A stretch of DNA of 64,000 bases from Enterobacter ludwigii (lineage in GTDB: Bacteria > Pseudomonadota > Gammaproteobacteria > Enterobacterales > Enterobacteriaceae), in assembly GCF_001750725.1 (NCBI RefSeq), contig NZ_CP017279.1, positions 1,302,001 through 1,366,000 on the forward strand. The letters run 5' to 3'. The position numbers and the translations under genes were made by a program. This document shows positions 8,377-17,556 of the stretch, piece after piece; positions within the stretch are counted from its first letter, which is position 1, and every line of letters begins with the position of its first letter. The notes below the pieces were generated by a model. That model had not been told where the DNA came from. It saw only the letters and a list, made by a program, of their open reading frames with translations, and searched no databases.

Positions 8377-9192
8377 ATGCGACAAATTAATCGCCATCCC
8401 ACGCCCGGCATGCGGCTGATGCTCGTGATGCTGCCTTTCGTCCTGCTGCTGGCCGCGTACTTTTTCGGTTCCGCGGTCAGGCTGGAGGCTAACCCGCAGG
8501 ACAAGCTGCTGCCTGGCCTGCAGCAGATGCTGGACGCGCTATCACGCATGGCGTTTACCCCGGATAAACGCAGCGGTGACTATCTGTTCTGGGTGGATAC
8601 GCTGGTGAGCCTTGCCCGTCTTCTGACGGGGCTGGTCATCGCCTCGATCATCGGCCTCTGTGTTGGCGTCACCGCCGGTGTTTTCCCGCTGTGGCGCGCG
8701 TCGCTCTCGCCGCTGATGACGGTGCTGTCGATGATCCCGCCGCTGGCGATCCTGCCGGTGCTATTTATCGTTTTCGGGCTGGATGAACTGTCGAAAGTGA
8801 TGCTGATTGTCATCGGCATCACTCCGATGCTGGCGCGCGATCTGGAGCATCGCGCGTGCGAAATCCCACCGGAGATTCTGATCAAAGCCCAGACGCTGGG
8901 TGCCAACAGCTGGACGCTGGTGTTGCGCGTGGTACTTCCGCAGCTGCTATCGCGGCTGCTGACCTCGCTGCGTCTGCTGCTGGGATCGGCATGGTTGTTT
9001 CTCATTTCGGCAGAGGCCATCTCCTCAACCGCCGGGCTGGGCTATCGCATTTTCCTCGTGCGCCGCTATATGGCGATGGATGTGATCATTCCGTACGTCC
9101 TGTGGATCACGCTGCTGGCCTGGCTGATGGATCTGGCCCTGCGCCAGTTACATAAAACCTGGTTTCCCTGGGCGGAAGGAGGGAAGGCATGA
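8377..9192 (+). CDS. ABC transporter permease, guanidine operon
   Basis: This 271-residue inner-membrane permease of the TauC/SsuC (BPD_transp_1) type has about six hydrophobic segments. The EAA loop is visible as IKAQTLGANSWTLVLRVVLP around residues 168-187. It starts 17 bp after the binding-protein gene and overlaps the ATPase gene by four bases (ATGA), showing translational coupling. It should form the import channel for guanidinium. Confidence 0.87.
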   Translation: MRQINRHPTPGMRLMLVMLPFVLLLAAYFFGSAVRLEANPQDKLLPGLQQMLDALSRMAFTPDKRSGDYLFWVDTLVSLARLLTGLVIASIIGLCVGVTAGVFPLWRASLSPLMTVLSMIPPLAILPVLFIVFGLDELSKVMLIVIGITPMLARDLEHRACEIPPEILIKAQTLGANSWTLVLRVVLPQLLSRLLTSLRLLLGSAWLFLISAEAISSTAGLGYRIFLVRRYMAMDVIIPYVLWITLLAWLMDLALRQLHKTWFPWAEGGKA

Positions 9193-9965
9193 GCTTTATC
9201 ACCATCAACAATATCTGGCAGGAGTACGGCGACCACGTGGTGCTGGAGCGCCTCAATCTGCAGGTGAAAGAGGGCGAGTTCTGCTCAATGGTGGGGGCCT
9301 CTGGCTGCGGAAAATCCACGTTTTTGCGCCTGCTGCTCGGTCAGGAAGCGCCCAGCCGAGGGTCCATTACGCTGGATGGTAAACCGCTGCGCGCCGAGCC
9401 GGACAGCAGCCGGGGCGTGGTGTTTCAGCGCTACTCCGTTTTCCCGCATCTCAGCGTGCTGGATAACGTCACCATAGGGCTCGAACTGCCGCAAGCGCCG
9501 CTGTTCGGGCGCCTGTTTGGGGCAAAGAAACGGGCGGCGCGTGAGCGGGCCACCGGGATGCTGGAAAAAGTCGGTCTCGGGCATGCGATGCACAAATACC
9601 CGGCCCAGCTTTCCGGCGGTATGCAGCAACGTTTAGCCATTGCGCAGGCCTTCATCATGCAGCCGCGCGTGTTGCTGCTGGATGAGCCGTTTGGCGCCCT
9701 GGACCCGGGTATCCGTAAAGATATGCACGCCTTGTTGCTTCAGCTGTGGGGGGAGACCCGCATGACCGTCTTTATGGTCACCCACGATCTTTCGGAGGGC
9801 TTTAACCTCGGCACCCGCTTACTGGTGTTCGACAAAGTGCGCCTCGACCCGCAGGCGCCCAACGCCTTTGGCGCCCGTATTACCTACGACATTCCGCTCA
9901 ACGAGACGCGGCTCTCCGCGCTGAGTGGAACGGCTCCCGATAACGTTTATGCATTAAGGGGTTAA
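9189..9965 (+). CDS. ABC transporter ATP-binding protein, guanidine operon
   Basis: This 258-residue TauB-like ATPase has Walker A GASGCGKST near residues 37-45, signature LSGGMQQRLAIAQAF near 140 and Walker B LLLDEPFGALDPG near 160. A switch His follows in VTHDLSEG. It drives the importer formed with the two preceding products. It overlaps the permease gene by ATGA and is followed within 4 bp by UAAP1, so transporter and catabolic genes are one transcription unit. Confidence 0.88.
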   Translation: MSFITINNIWQEYGDHVVLERLNLQVKEGEFCSMVGASGCGKSTFLRLLLGQEAPSRGSITLDGKPLRAEPDSSRGVVFQRYSVFPHLSVLDNVTIGLELPQAPLFGRLFGAKKRAARERATGMLEKVGLGHAMHKYPAQLSGGMQQRLAIAQAFIMQPRVLLLDEPFGALDPGIRKDMHALLLQLWGETRMTVFMVTHDLSEGFNLGTRLLVFDKVRLDPQAPNAFGARITYDIPLNETRLSALSGTAPDNVYALRG

Positions 9966-9969
9966 CACC

Positions 9970-10686
9970 GTGAATACCATGACCATGTTACGTGAAGAGA
10001 TCCTGCCCGGCGGCGGTCACCTCTCGTTTGTGCTTAAGCGCGGGCAGATCCTGCGTATGACCGACATTGAAGGTGGAGCAAACGTCAGCTTGCTGATGCT
10101 GAATCCGCACGAGAAAAGTGAACGTCTTAACCTGCCCGACACCCTGAAAGGTCAGCACACCGCGCGTCTGACAGCCGGACACTGCTTTTACTCCGACATG
10201 GGACGCGTGCTGGCAGGCATCACCGCAGATACCTGCGGCTGGCATGACCCGTTTGGCGGCGTACTGAACGCCGCCGAGGTGACTGAAAAGTATGGCCAGG
10301 GACGCTATCAGGAACTGCGTAACGGGTTTTACCGAAACGGAACGGACAACCTGCTGGTGGAGATGGGTAAGTGGGATCTCAACCTCGAAGATCTGCTGAT
10401 GGTGGTCAACTTCTTCAGCAAAGTCACCGTCGATGACCGCGGTCAGTTCACCTTCCACGGCGGTTATTCGCAGCCGGGCAGTTACGTGGAGCTGTACGCC
10501 CCCATGGACACGCTTGTGGTGATGACCGCGCTGCAGCATCCGATGGATCCGTCCCGGGAATATGCCCCACGACCGGTCGCGCTGAGCTGGCGACAGGCTG
10601 AGGATGAAGAGGGGGCCGTTAACGCGCTTCTGACGCGCCCGGAAAACGAACGCGCCATGACCAATACCCGGCTTTTCGCCCTGTAA
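9970..10686 (+). CDS. urea amidolyase-associated protein 1 (DUF1989), carboxyguanidine deiminase-type subunit
   Basis: This 238-residue DUF1989 protein (UAAP1) begins at a GTG preceded by AAGGGG. In Pseudomonas the UAAP1/UAAP2 pair (CgdA/CgdB) deiminates the unstable product of guanidine carboxylation, releasing ammonia and allophanate. Conserved features include the [18 protein letters not shown] barrel start, [13 protein letters not shown] and [12 protein letters not shown]. The cysteine/histidine cluster DTCGWHD may bind metal. I cannot tell which of the pair corresponds to CgdA, so no symbol is given. Confidence 0.82.
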   Translation: MNTMTMLREEILPGGGHLSFVLKRGQILRMTDIEGGANVSLLMLNPHEKSERLNLPDTLKGQHTARLTAGHCFYSDMGRVLAGITADTCGWHDPFGGVLNAAEVTEKYGQGRYQELRNGFYRNGTDNLLVEMGKWDLNLEDLLMVVNFFSKVTVDDRGQFTFHGGYSQPGSYVELYAPMDTLVVMTALQHPMDPSREYAPRPVALSWRQAEDEEGAVNALLTRPENERAMTNTRLFAL

Positions 10687-10697
10687 GGAGCAGTAAA

Positions 10698-11330
10698 ATG
10701 ACCATGATCTCTGAAAAGCATGTGCAAGACGCGGTATTTCGCCACGTGATCCCGGCAGGTGAACCGTACCTGTTCGAGGTGAAACAAGGGCAGACGTTGC
10801 GCCTGCTCGACCTGGAAGGTAACCAGGCGGTCGACACGCTGTTCTACAATGCCGATAACCCGCGTGAACGTTACGATGCGCAGCGCACATTGCGCCGTCA
10901 GAACAACGCCTATCTCACGCGGGGCAGCGTCCTGTACTCCAGCCTCGGTAACCCCCTGCTGACCATTATCGACGATACCTGCGGGCGTCACGATACCCTC
11001 GGCGGGGCCTGCGCCCAGGAGAGCAACACCGTGCGATACGCCCTCGATAAACGCCATATGCACAGCTGCCGCGATAACTTCCTCTGCGCCTGTCTGCACG
11101 ATGGCCGTCTGCAAAAACGCGACATCACGGCCAACATCAATTTCTTTATGAACGTGCCGGTGACGCCAGAGGGTGGGCTGACGTTTGAAGATGGCATCTC
11201 CGCGCCGGGGAAATACGTCGACCTGCGCGCCGAGTGCAACGTCATTGTCTTGATCTCCAACTGTCCACAGCTGAATAACCCCTGCAACGGCTGGAACCCA
11301 ACGCCTGCTGAGGTGCTGGTATGGAACTGA
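10698..11330 (+). CDS. urea amidolyase-associated protein 2 (DUF1989), carboxyguanidine deiminase-type subunit
   Basis: This 210-residue paralogue of the preceding gene shares the pattern [30 protein letters not shown] and [15 protein letters not shown]. The duplicated DTCG.HD motif supports a metal-containing heteromeric deiminase. It adds a cysteine-rich stretch [13 protein letters not shown] near residue 125. It follows UAAP1 by 11 bp. Its last ten bases overlap a 28-codon ORF in another frame. Confidence 0.82.
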   Translation: MTMISEKHVQDAVFRHVIPAGEPYLFEVKQGQTLRLLDLEGNQAVDTLFYNADNPRERYDAQRTLRRQNNAYLTRGSVLYSSLGNPLLTIIDDTCGRHDTLGGACAQESNTVRYALDKRHMHSCRDNFLCACLHDGRLQKRDITANINFFMNVPVTPEGGLTFEDGISAPGKYVDLRAECNVIVLISNCPQLNNPCNGWNPTPAEVLVWN

Positions 11331-11407
11331 CGCCCACCCGCTGGCAGCGACTGCGCCAGGCGCTGTACCGCCTGTTTGAAGTTCGTGCCGGACGCATTCT
11401 GCCGTAA
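11321..11407 (+). CDS. 28-codon ORF overlapping the UAAP2 stop, upstream of the guanidine-II riboswitch
   Basis: An ATG at 11321 opens a 28-residue frame starting [10 protein letters not shown]. It overlaps the UAAP2 gene by ten bases (ATGGAACTGA) and is preceded by AGGTG at suitable spacing within the UAAP2 coding sequence. It contains six arginines and has an amphipathic-helix look. It ends 11 bp before the first guanidine-II hairpin. The overlap suggests translational coupling; a chance ORF cannot be excluded. I recognise no family. Confidence 0.4.
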   Translation: MELTPTRWQRLRQALYRLFEVRAGRILP

Positions 11408-11418
11408 CCGCTTTTTCC

Positions 11419-11465
11419 CCCATGGACGACCATGGGTGAGCCGATTTTCGGCGGGACGACCCGCC
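11419..11465 (+). ncRNA. guanidine-II (mini-ykkC) riboswitch inside the operon
   Basis: Two hairpins each carry the diagnostic ACGA tetraloop. Hairpin one is CCCATGG-ACGA-CCATGGG (11419-11436, 7 bp stem) and hairpin two is GGCGGG-ACGA-CCCGCC (11450-11465, 6 bp stem). Tandem ACGR-loop hairpins define the mini-ykkC class, whose loops kiss when guanidinium binds. It lies 17 bp before the carboxylase ATG, so control of ribosome access to that start is likely. Confidence 0.9.
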
Positions 11466-11482
11466 ACGATTGAGTCTGACCT

Positions 11483-14400
11483 ATGTTGACGACACTCCTG
11501 ATTGCGAACCGCGGGGCGATAGCCTGCCGCATTTTACGCACCCTGCGCACCATGAAAATCCGTGGTGTTGCAGTCTATTCCGAGGCGGATATCAGCAGCC
11601 TGCATATTCGCGAGGCCGATGAAGCGCTGAGTCTGGGCGATGGCCCGGCGGCGAATACCTATCTGGATAGCACGAAGATCATCGCCGCCGCGAAAGCCAG
11701 CGGTGCACAGGCCATTCATCCGGGCTACGGTTTTCTCTCGGAAAACGCCGCGTTCGCCGAAGCGTGTGACGCCGCGGGGATTGCCTTTGTGGGCCCCACG
11801 CCGGAACAGCTGCGTCTGTTTGGGCTAAAGCATACCGCTCGCGCGCTGGCGAAAACGCACGGGGTTCCGATGCTGGAGGGCACCGACCTGCTGGCCGATG
11901 TTAACCAGGCCGTCAACGCTGCCGCCGAAGTGGGATATCCGGTGATGCTGAAAAGCACGGCGGGAGGCGGCGGTATCGGTATGCGCGTCTGCTATGACGC
12001 AGAAGAGCTGCGTGACGCGTTCGATGCGGTAGTGCGTCTGGGGAAAAATAACTTCAGCGACGCGGGTGTATTTATCGAAAAGTACATTGAGCGGGCGCGC
12101 CATCTGGAAGTACAGCTGTTTGGTGACGGCAAGGGCGAGGTGATTGCCCTCGGCGTGCGCGACTGCTCTGTGCAGCGGCGTAACCAGAAAGTGCTGGAGG
12201 AGACGCCTGCGCCAAACCTGCCGGCGGGCATGGTGCAGGCACTGTGCGAGGCGGCGATAACGCTCGGTAAAGCGGTCAACTACCGCAGCGCGGGCACCGT
12301 TGAATTCGTCTATGACAGCGACGCCGCCCGCTTTTACTTCCTTGAGGTGAATACCCGTTTGCAGGTGGAGCACGGCGTGACCGAACAGGTGTGGGGCGTG
12401 GATCTGGTGCGCTGGATGATCGAACTTGCCGCCGGAACGTTGCCGCCACTGGCGAAACTGCGTGACACCCTGAAACCGAAGGGGCATGCCATTCAGGCCA
12501 GGATCTATGCCGAGAATCCGGGCCGCCAGTTCCAGCCTTCACCGGGACTGCTCACCGACGTGGCTTTCCCGCCCGATGACCGCGTTACGCTGCGCATCGA
12601 CAGCTGGGTTGAGGCCGGATGCGAAGTCCCGCCGTTTTTTGACCCCATGTTAGCCAAAATGATCGCCTGGCAGCCGACACGCGAAGCCGCCATCCGCGTG
12701 CTGCATTCCGCGCTGGGGGAGACCCGTCTTTATGGCGTTGAAACCAACCGCAGTTATCTGCAGCAGATCCTGACCTTCGCGCCGTTTGCCGCAGGTGAGC
12801 CCTGGACCCGCTGTCTTGAGCATCTGATGTACCAGGCGTCCACGCTGGAGGTGCTCAGCGCCGGTACGCAGACCACGGTGCAGGATTACCCGGGACGCAC
12901 AGGCTACTGGGCGGTTGGCGTTCCGCCATCCGGGCCAATGGACAGCCTGGCGCTGCGTCTGGGTAACCGTCTGCTGGGCAATAAAGACGATGCCGCCGCG
13001 CTTGAGATCACCCTCAGCGGCCCGACGCTGAAATTCAACTGCGATGCGCAGCTGGTGGTGACGGGCGCTGAAATTGCGCTCACGCTGGACGGTGAACCGC
13101 TGGCCAATAATCACGTTTTTCGCGTCCGTGCGGGCATGACGCTGCGTATGGGAGAGATCCGCGGTGCGGGCGTGCGCAGCTATCTTTGCCTGCGCGGCGG
13201 GTTTAACGTGCCGGAATATCTGGGCAGTAAAAGCACCTTCACGCTGGGGCAGTTCGGGGGGCACGCCGGACGGGCGCTCCGCACAGGTGACATTTTGCAT
13301 CTGGCGCCGTTAACCGAGCCGGTTGCGGATGCGCCGCTGCCGCAGGCGCTGCACACGAGGCTGGACGCGGTGCGCGAACTGCGGGTGATTTACGGCCCGC
13401 ACGGTGCGCCGGAGTATTTCACGCCGAATTACATCGCGACGTTTTTCGCCACCGAATGGGAAGTGCATTTCAACTCCAGCCGGACGGGGGTACGCCTGAT
13501 TGGCCCGAAACCGGAGTGGGTTCGCGACAGCGGCGGCGAGGCGGGCCTGCATCCGTCGAACATTCATGACAATCCGTATGCCATCGGCGCGGTGGATTTT
13601 ACCGGCGATATGCCGGTGATCCTCGGCCCGGATGGTCCAAGCCTGGGCGGGTTTGTCTGTCCGGTCACCATCATCGAGGCCGATCTGCACGCGGTAGGAC
13701 AACTGAAGGCGGGAGATTACGTTCGCTTTGTGCCGGTGGATATTGCCACCGCGCGACGGCTGGCGCAGGCGCAGGAGCGCCAAATCGCCAGCCTGACCCC
13801 GCAACCTGTCACGTGGCAACCTGCCGGTCTGGACTCACCGATTGTGCTGACGCAGGGGACGGACGATAAACGTCTGGTGGCGAGAGTGTCGGGTGATACC
13901 CATCTGCTGCTGGAGATTGGCGAGCCTGAGCTGGATCTGGTGCTGCGTTTTCGCGGCCACGCGCTGATGCAGGCGCTGGAGGGCCGGGCGCTGAAAGGCG
14001 TTATCGATCTCACGCCGGGGATCCGCTCCCTGCAAATTCATTATCAGCCGGAAACGCTGCGCCTGGATAGCCTGCTGGAGGTGATCGCCGGGCTGTGGCA
14101 GGGCGTTTGTGACCAGGACTCGCTGGACGTGCCGTCGCGCATCGTCTGGCTGCCGCTCTCCTGGGACGATCCGGCGTGTCAGAAAGCCATCGACAAATAC
14201 ATGACCACCGTGCGCCGCGATGCGCCGTGGTGCCCGAGCAACCTGGAGTTTATCCGTCGCATAAACGATCTGGCTAACATTGATGAAGTGTATAAAACGG
14301 TGTTCGACGCCCGTTATCTGGTGATGGGGCTGGGGGATGTCTACCTCGGCGCGCCGGTGGCCACGCCGCTCGACCCGCGACACCGTCTGGTGACCACCAA

Positions 14401-15085
14401 ATACAATCCGGCGCGTACCTGGACGGCGGAGAACTCGGTGGGCATTGGTGGGGCATACCTCTGCATCTACGGTATGGAAGGGCCGGGCGGGTATCAGTTT
14501 GTAGGGCGAACCCTGCAGATGTGGAATCGCTATCGCACGGTAGAGGATTTCGGCGGCAAGCCCTGGCTGCTGCGTTTCTTCGATCAAATTCGTTTTTATC
14601 CGGTCTCAGCCGGGGAGTTGCAAACCATCCGCCGGGATTTCCCGCTGGGGCGTTATCCGCTGCGTATTGAACACACCACGCTGAAACTGGCGGAGTATCA
14701 GCAGTTTCTGGCTGACGAAGCACCTGAGATTGAGGCATTCCGTGCGCATCAGCAGGCGGCGTTTAACGCCGAGCGTGAGCGCTGGATAGCGGGCGGGCAG
14801 GCGCATTTTGACAGCAGCGACGAAACGACGGATGACGGTGACGACGCGCCGTTACGGTCGGGAGAATCCGGTGTTGAAAGCCCGGTTGCCGGCAACCTGT
14901 GGCAGGTGAACGTTGAGGTCGGCAACTCCGTGCGCGAAGGCGATGTGCTGGTGGTGCTGGAGTCGATGAAAATGGAAATCCCGTTAGTTGCCACTCAGGA
15001 CGGCGTGGTCAGTCAGGTCCGTGTCCAGCCGGGGTCGTCGGTGCGGGCGGGCCAGTGCGTGGTCGTTCTGGAGAAAACAGCATGA
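11483..15085 (+). CDS. biotin-dependent guanidine/urea carboxylase
   Basis: This 1200-residue cytosolic carboxylase consists of a biotin carboxylase module (about 1-450, with AGGGGIGMR and the ATP-grasp motif FLEVNTRLQVEHG), KipI/KipA-type carboxyltransferase domains (about 460-1060) and a C-terminal biotinyl domain with ESMKMEI (biotinyl lysine near 1165). It carboxylates guanidine or urea using ATP and bicarbonate. Guanidine is favoured because two guanidine riboswitches and the UAAP pair accompany it. The Asp/Asn discriminating residue was not located with certainty. It is longer than acetyl-CoA carboxylase subunits and has no fused hydrolase, unlike yeast urea amidolyase. It overlaps the next gene by ATGA. 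Confidence 0.88.
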   Translation: MLTTLLIANRGAIACRILRTLRTMKIRGVAVYSEADISSLHIREADEALSLGDGPAANTYLDSTKIIAAAKASGAQAIHPGYGFLSENAAFAEACDAAGIAFVGPTPEQLRLFGLKHTARALAKTHGVPMLEGTDLLADVNQAVNAAAEVGYPVMLKSTAGGGGIGMRVCYDAEELRDAFDAVVRLGKNNFSDAGVFIEKYIERARHLEVQLFGDGKGEVIALGVRDCSVQRRNQKVLEETPAPNLPAGMVQALCEAAITLGKAVNYRSAGTVEFVYDSDAARFYFLEVNTRLQVEHGVTEQVWGVDLVRWMIELAAGTLPPLAKLRDTLKPKGHAIQARIYAENPGRQFQPSPGLLTDVAFPPDDRVTLRIDSWVEAGCEVPPFFDPMLAKMIAWQPTREAAIRVLHSALGETRLYGVETNRSYLQQILTFAPFAAGEPWTRCLEHLMYQASTLEVLSAGTQTTVQDYPGRTGYWAVGVPPSGPMDSLALRLGNRLLGNKDDAAALEITLSGPTLKFNCDAQLVVTGAEIALTLDGEPLANNHVFRVRAGMTLRMGEIRGAGVRSYLCLRGGFNVPEYLGSKSTFTLGQFGGHAGRALRTGDILHLAPLTEPVADAPLPQALHTRLDAVRELRVIYGPHGAPEYFTPNYIATFFATEWEVHFNSSRTGVRLIGPKPEWVRDSGGEAGLHPSNIHDNPYAIGAVDFTGDMPVILGPDGPSLGGFVCPVTIIEADLHAVGQLKAGDYVRFVPVDIATARRLAQAQERQIASLTPQPVTWQPAGLDSPIVLTQGTDDKRLVARVSGDTHLLLEIGEPELDLVLRFRGHALMQALEGRALKGVIDLTPGIRSLQIHYQPETLRLDSLLEVIAGLWQGVCDQDSLDVPSRIVWLPLSWDDPACQKAIDKYMTTVRRDAPWCPSNLEFIRRINDLANIDEVYKTVFDARYLVMGLGDVYLGAPVATPLDPRHRLVTTKYNPARTWTAENSVGIGGAYLCIYGMEGPGGYQFVGRTLQMWNRYRTVEDFGGKPWLLRFFDQIRFYPVSAGELQTIRRDFPLGRYPLRIEHTTLKLAEYQQFLADEAPEIEAFRAHQQAAFNAERERWIAGGQAHFDSSDETTDDGDDAPLRSGESGVESPVAGNLWQVNVEVGNSVREGDVLVVLESMKMEIPLVATQDGVVSQVRVQPGSSVRAGQCVVVLEKTA

Positions 15086-16881
15086 AGCCTCTTTATGATT
15101 TACGTCTCTCTGTGCTGGCAGAGGCATACCGTGAAGGCCAGATCGCCCCGCGTGAGGTGATAACGGCATTACGCGAGCGCGCGCTGGCGCTGAACCCGTC
15201 ATTTAACGCTTTTATTTATCTGCTCACCCCTGAAGAGCTGGAGCCGTACCTCGCCGCGCTGGATGGCGTAGCGCCGGACACGTTGCCGCTGTTCGGCGTG
15301 CCCTTTGCCATCAAAGACAATATCGATCTGGCAGGTATCGACACCACCGCCGCCTGTCCGGCATTTGCGTATCGGGCAGAGCAGGATGCAACGATAGTTT
15401 CGCAGCTGATTGCGCTGGGGGCGATTCCTCTGGGGAAAACTAACCTCGATCAGTTCGCAACCGGCTTAAACGGTACGCGCTCGCCGTATGGCCCATGTCG
15501 TAACAGCGTTCATCCGGATTACCCGTCCGGTGGCTCCAGCGCGGGGTCGTCGCTGGCGGTCGCCCTGGGTCTGGCGAGCTTCGCACTGGGAACGGACACG
15601 GCCGGTAGCGGGCGCGTACCGGCCTCGCTGAATAATCTGCTCGGCCTCAAGGCAACCAAAGGACTCATCTCCACGGCAGGGGTTGTGCCTGCCTGCCGCA
15701 CGCTGGACTGCGTCACGTTTTTCACCGCGACGGCAGCAGAGGCCAGCCAGTTGCTGGCACTCACGGCGCGACAGGATCCGCGTGACGAATACAGCCGGTC
15801 CAACCCGGCGTGGAACGGCCCGCAGGCTTTTGGTGTCCCTGCTGCGGGCTTTCGCTTTGGCGTGCCGGAGACGCTGGAGTTTCTCGGCTGTGCAGAAAGC
15901 GAGGCGCTGTATCACCGCGCGAAGACGGGGCTTATCGCGCTGGGTGGCGTGCCCGTGACTCTCGACTTTGCACCGTTTCTGGCGGCCGCGAAACTGCTCT
16001 ATGACGGCCCGTGGGTCGCCGAGCGTTATCACCTCGCGGGTGCGCTGATTGAACGCCAGCCGGACGCGGTGTTGCCGGTTATCCGTGATGTCCTGCAAAA
16101 CGCGCCTGCAACCACTGCGGTGGCGACGTTTGACGCGCAGTACAAACTCCAGCGGTATCAAGCCGAGTGCGATGCCATGATGGCCGACCTGGATTGCGTA
16201 TTAATTCCGACGTATCCCCGCCCGGTGAGTCTGGCTGAGCTGGCCGATGAACCGGTTAAAAGCAACTCGGCGCTGGGCATCTATACCAACTTTATGAACC
16301 TGCTCGACTATGCCGCCGTAGCGGTCCCGGTCGGTGAAATGAACAATGGGCTGCCATCCGGCGTCACGCTGTTTGGCCGCGCGTTTACCGATCAGTATCT
16401 GCTCAGTCTGGCCGATGCGTTACAACGTCACACAAAATTAACGTTACCGGGCAATCGTGCCATGCTGGACGACGCGCCGACCTGCACCGCAACCCATGAC
16501 CGCCTGCGGATAGTGGTCTGCGGTGCGCATATGGACGGTCTGGCGCTCAATGTTCAGTTACGAGAGCGCGGAGCACGCCTTGTAGACGCGACCACCAGCG
16601 CACCTTATTACCGTCTGTATGCGCTGGCGGACGGTAAACGTCCCGGAATGGTTCGGGTGGCAGACCAGGGGGCCGGGATTGCGGTCGAAGTCTGGGAGCT
16701 ACCGCACAGCGAAGTGGGGTCGTTTCTCGCCGGGATCCCCGCACCTCTGGGACTGGGAAAAATCGAGCTGCAGGACGGACGGTGGTTGACCGGGTTTATC
16801 TGCGAGGCGTATGGCCTGGAGGGGGCACGGGATATCACGGAATTTGGTGGCTGGAGAGCCTGGCTTGCCCGGAAACGGTGA
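15082..16881 (+). CDS. atzF: allophanate hydrolase
   Basis: This 599-residue amidase-signature enzyme hydrolyses allophanate to ammonia and carbon dioxide, the final step of the pathway. The Ser-cisSer-Lys triad is visible as IKDN (Lys near 83), PSGGSSAGSS and GTDTAGSGR. The C-terminal ~120 residues form the AtzF extension that helps catalysis in this family. The ATG at 15082 overlaps the carboxylase stop as ATGA. No terminator is obvious before the convergent dmsD, which ends only 18 bp away. Confidence 0.9.
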   Translation: MKPLYDLRLSVLAEAYREGQIAPREVITALRERALALNPSFNAFIYLLTPEELEPYLAALDGVAPDTLPLFGVPFAIKDNIDLAGIDTTAACPAFAYRAEQDATIVSQLIALGAIPLGKTNLDQFATGLNGTRSPYGPCRNSVHPDYPSGGSSAGSSLAVALGLASFALGTDTAGSGRVPASLNNLLGLKATKGLISTAGVVPACRTLDCVTFFTATAAEASQLLALTARQDPRDEYSRSNPAWNGPQAFGVPAAGFRFGVPETLEFLGCAESEALYHRAKTGLIALGGVPVTLDFAPFLAAAKLLYDGPWVAERYHLAGALIERQPDAVLPVIRDVLQNAPATTAVATFDAQYKLQRYQAECDAMMADLDCVLIPTYPRPVSLAELADEPVKSNSALGIYTNFMNLLDYAAVAVPVGEMNNGLPSGVTLFGRAFTDQYLLSLADALQRHTKLTLPGNRAMLDDAPTCTATHDRLRIVVCGAHMDGLALNVQLRERGARLVDATTSAPYYRLYALADGKRPGMVRVADQGAGIAVEVWELPHSEVGSFLAGIPAPLGLGKIELQDGRWLTGFICEAYGLEGARDITEFGGWRAWLARKR

Positions 16882-16899
16882 GCAAGCCAGGTGCTGGCG

Positions 16900-17514
16900 T
16901 TAGCGGTAGAGCGTTTTTTCCGCGACCGGAATAATTAACGTGTCCTGCCAGTCCGCGAGCGTCAGCTGTGCGAGTTTGCCCAGTGCGGTGTAGAACGGAT
17001 GCCCGGCGTTTTCAACAAACACGGACAGGAAGCGGGTACTCCACGGCAGCAGGTGCCACGCCAGAAGCTGGTCGCGTTCAGCGTCGCGGCCATTTTCTGC
17101 CAGCCACGCGGCCAGTAACAGCAGGGTACCGATGTGATCTTCCGGTTCGTTCTGCTTCATCTCGAAGGCAATGTTGTTTTCACGCATCCACTGGCGCAGC
17201 GCGAGGGTGGAGTCGCCGAAGAGCACGGATTCCCGATCCAGCCAGACGGAACCCCATGGCGGTGACGGCAGGGCGTAAGGGCCAATAAACAGACGTTGCC
17301 AGGCATCTTTCAACGCTTCATCGGATGGCGTTTTGAACGCATCTGCAACAGGCTGCAGCGTTTCCGGCGCCAGCGGCCAGTCCTGAATCCAGTCGCCTTC
17401 GGTGAGCGCCTGCACCAGCGGCGCAGTCTGCTCGCTATCCGGAGCAAAATAAAACAGCGCGCCCAGTACCCGGGCGCTGAACGCGAACGAATCACGCTGT
17501 GAGACTTCTTTCAT
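16900..17514 (-). CDS. dmsD: Tat proofreading chaperone for DMSO/selenate reductase
   Basis: This 204-residue cytoplasmic chaperone of the TorD/DmsD family binds the twin-arginine leader of the catalytic subunit until the molybdenum cofactor is inserted. The family motif is visible in YALPSPPWGSVWLDRE and in EPEDHIGTLLLLAAWL. It is all helical. It is the last gene of the ynfEGH-dmsD operon, read 42 bp after ynfH, as in E. coli where it is also called ynfI. Confidence 0.92.
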   Translation of the reverse strand: MKEVSQRDSFAFSARVLGALFYFAPDSEQTAPLVQALTEGDWIQDWPLAPETLQPVADAFKTPSDEALKDAWQRLFIGPYALPSPPWGSVWLDRESVLFGDSTLALRQWMRENNIAFEMKQNEPEDHIGTLLLLAAWLAENGRDAERDQLLAWHLLPWSTRFLSVFVENAGHPFYTALGKLAQLTLADWQDTLIIPVAEKTLYR

Positions 17515-17556
17515 GACTACCTTCCTTGCTCGCGCGGAGTAGCCCGCGCGACTGTG

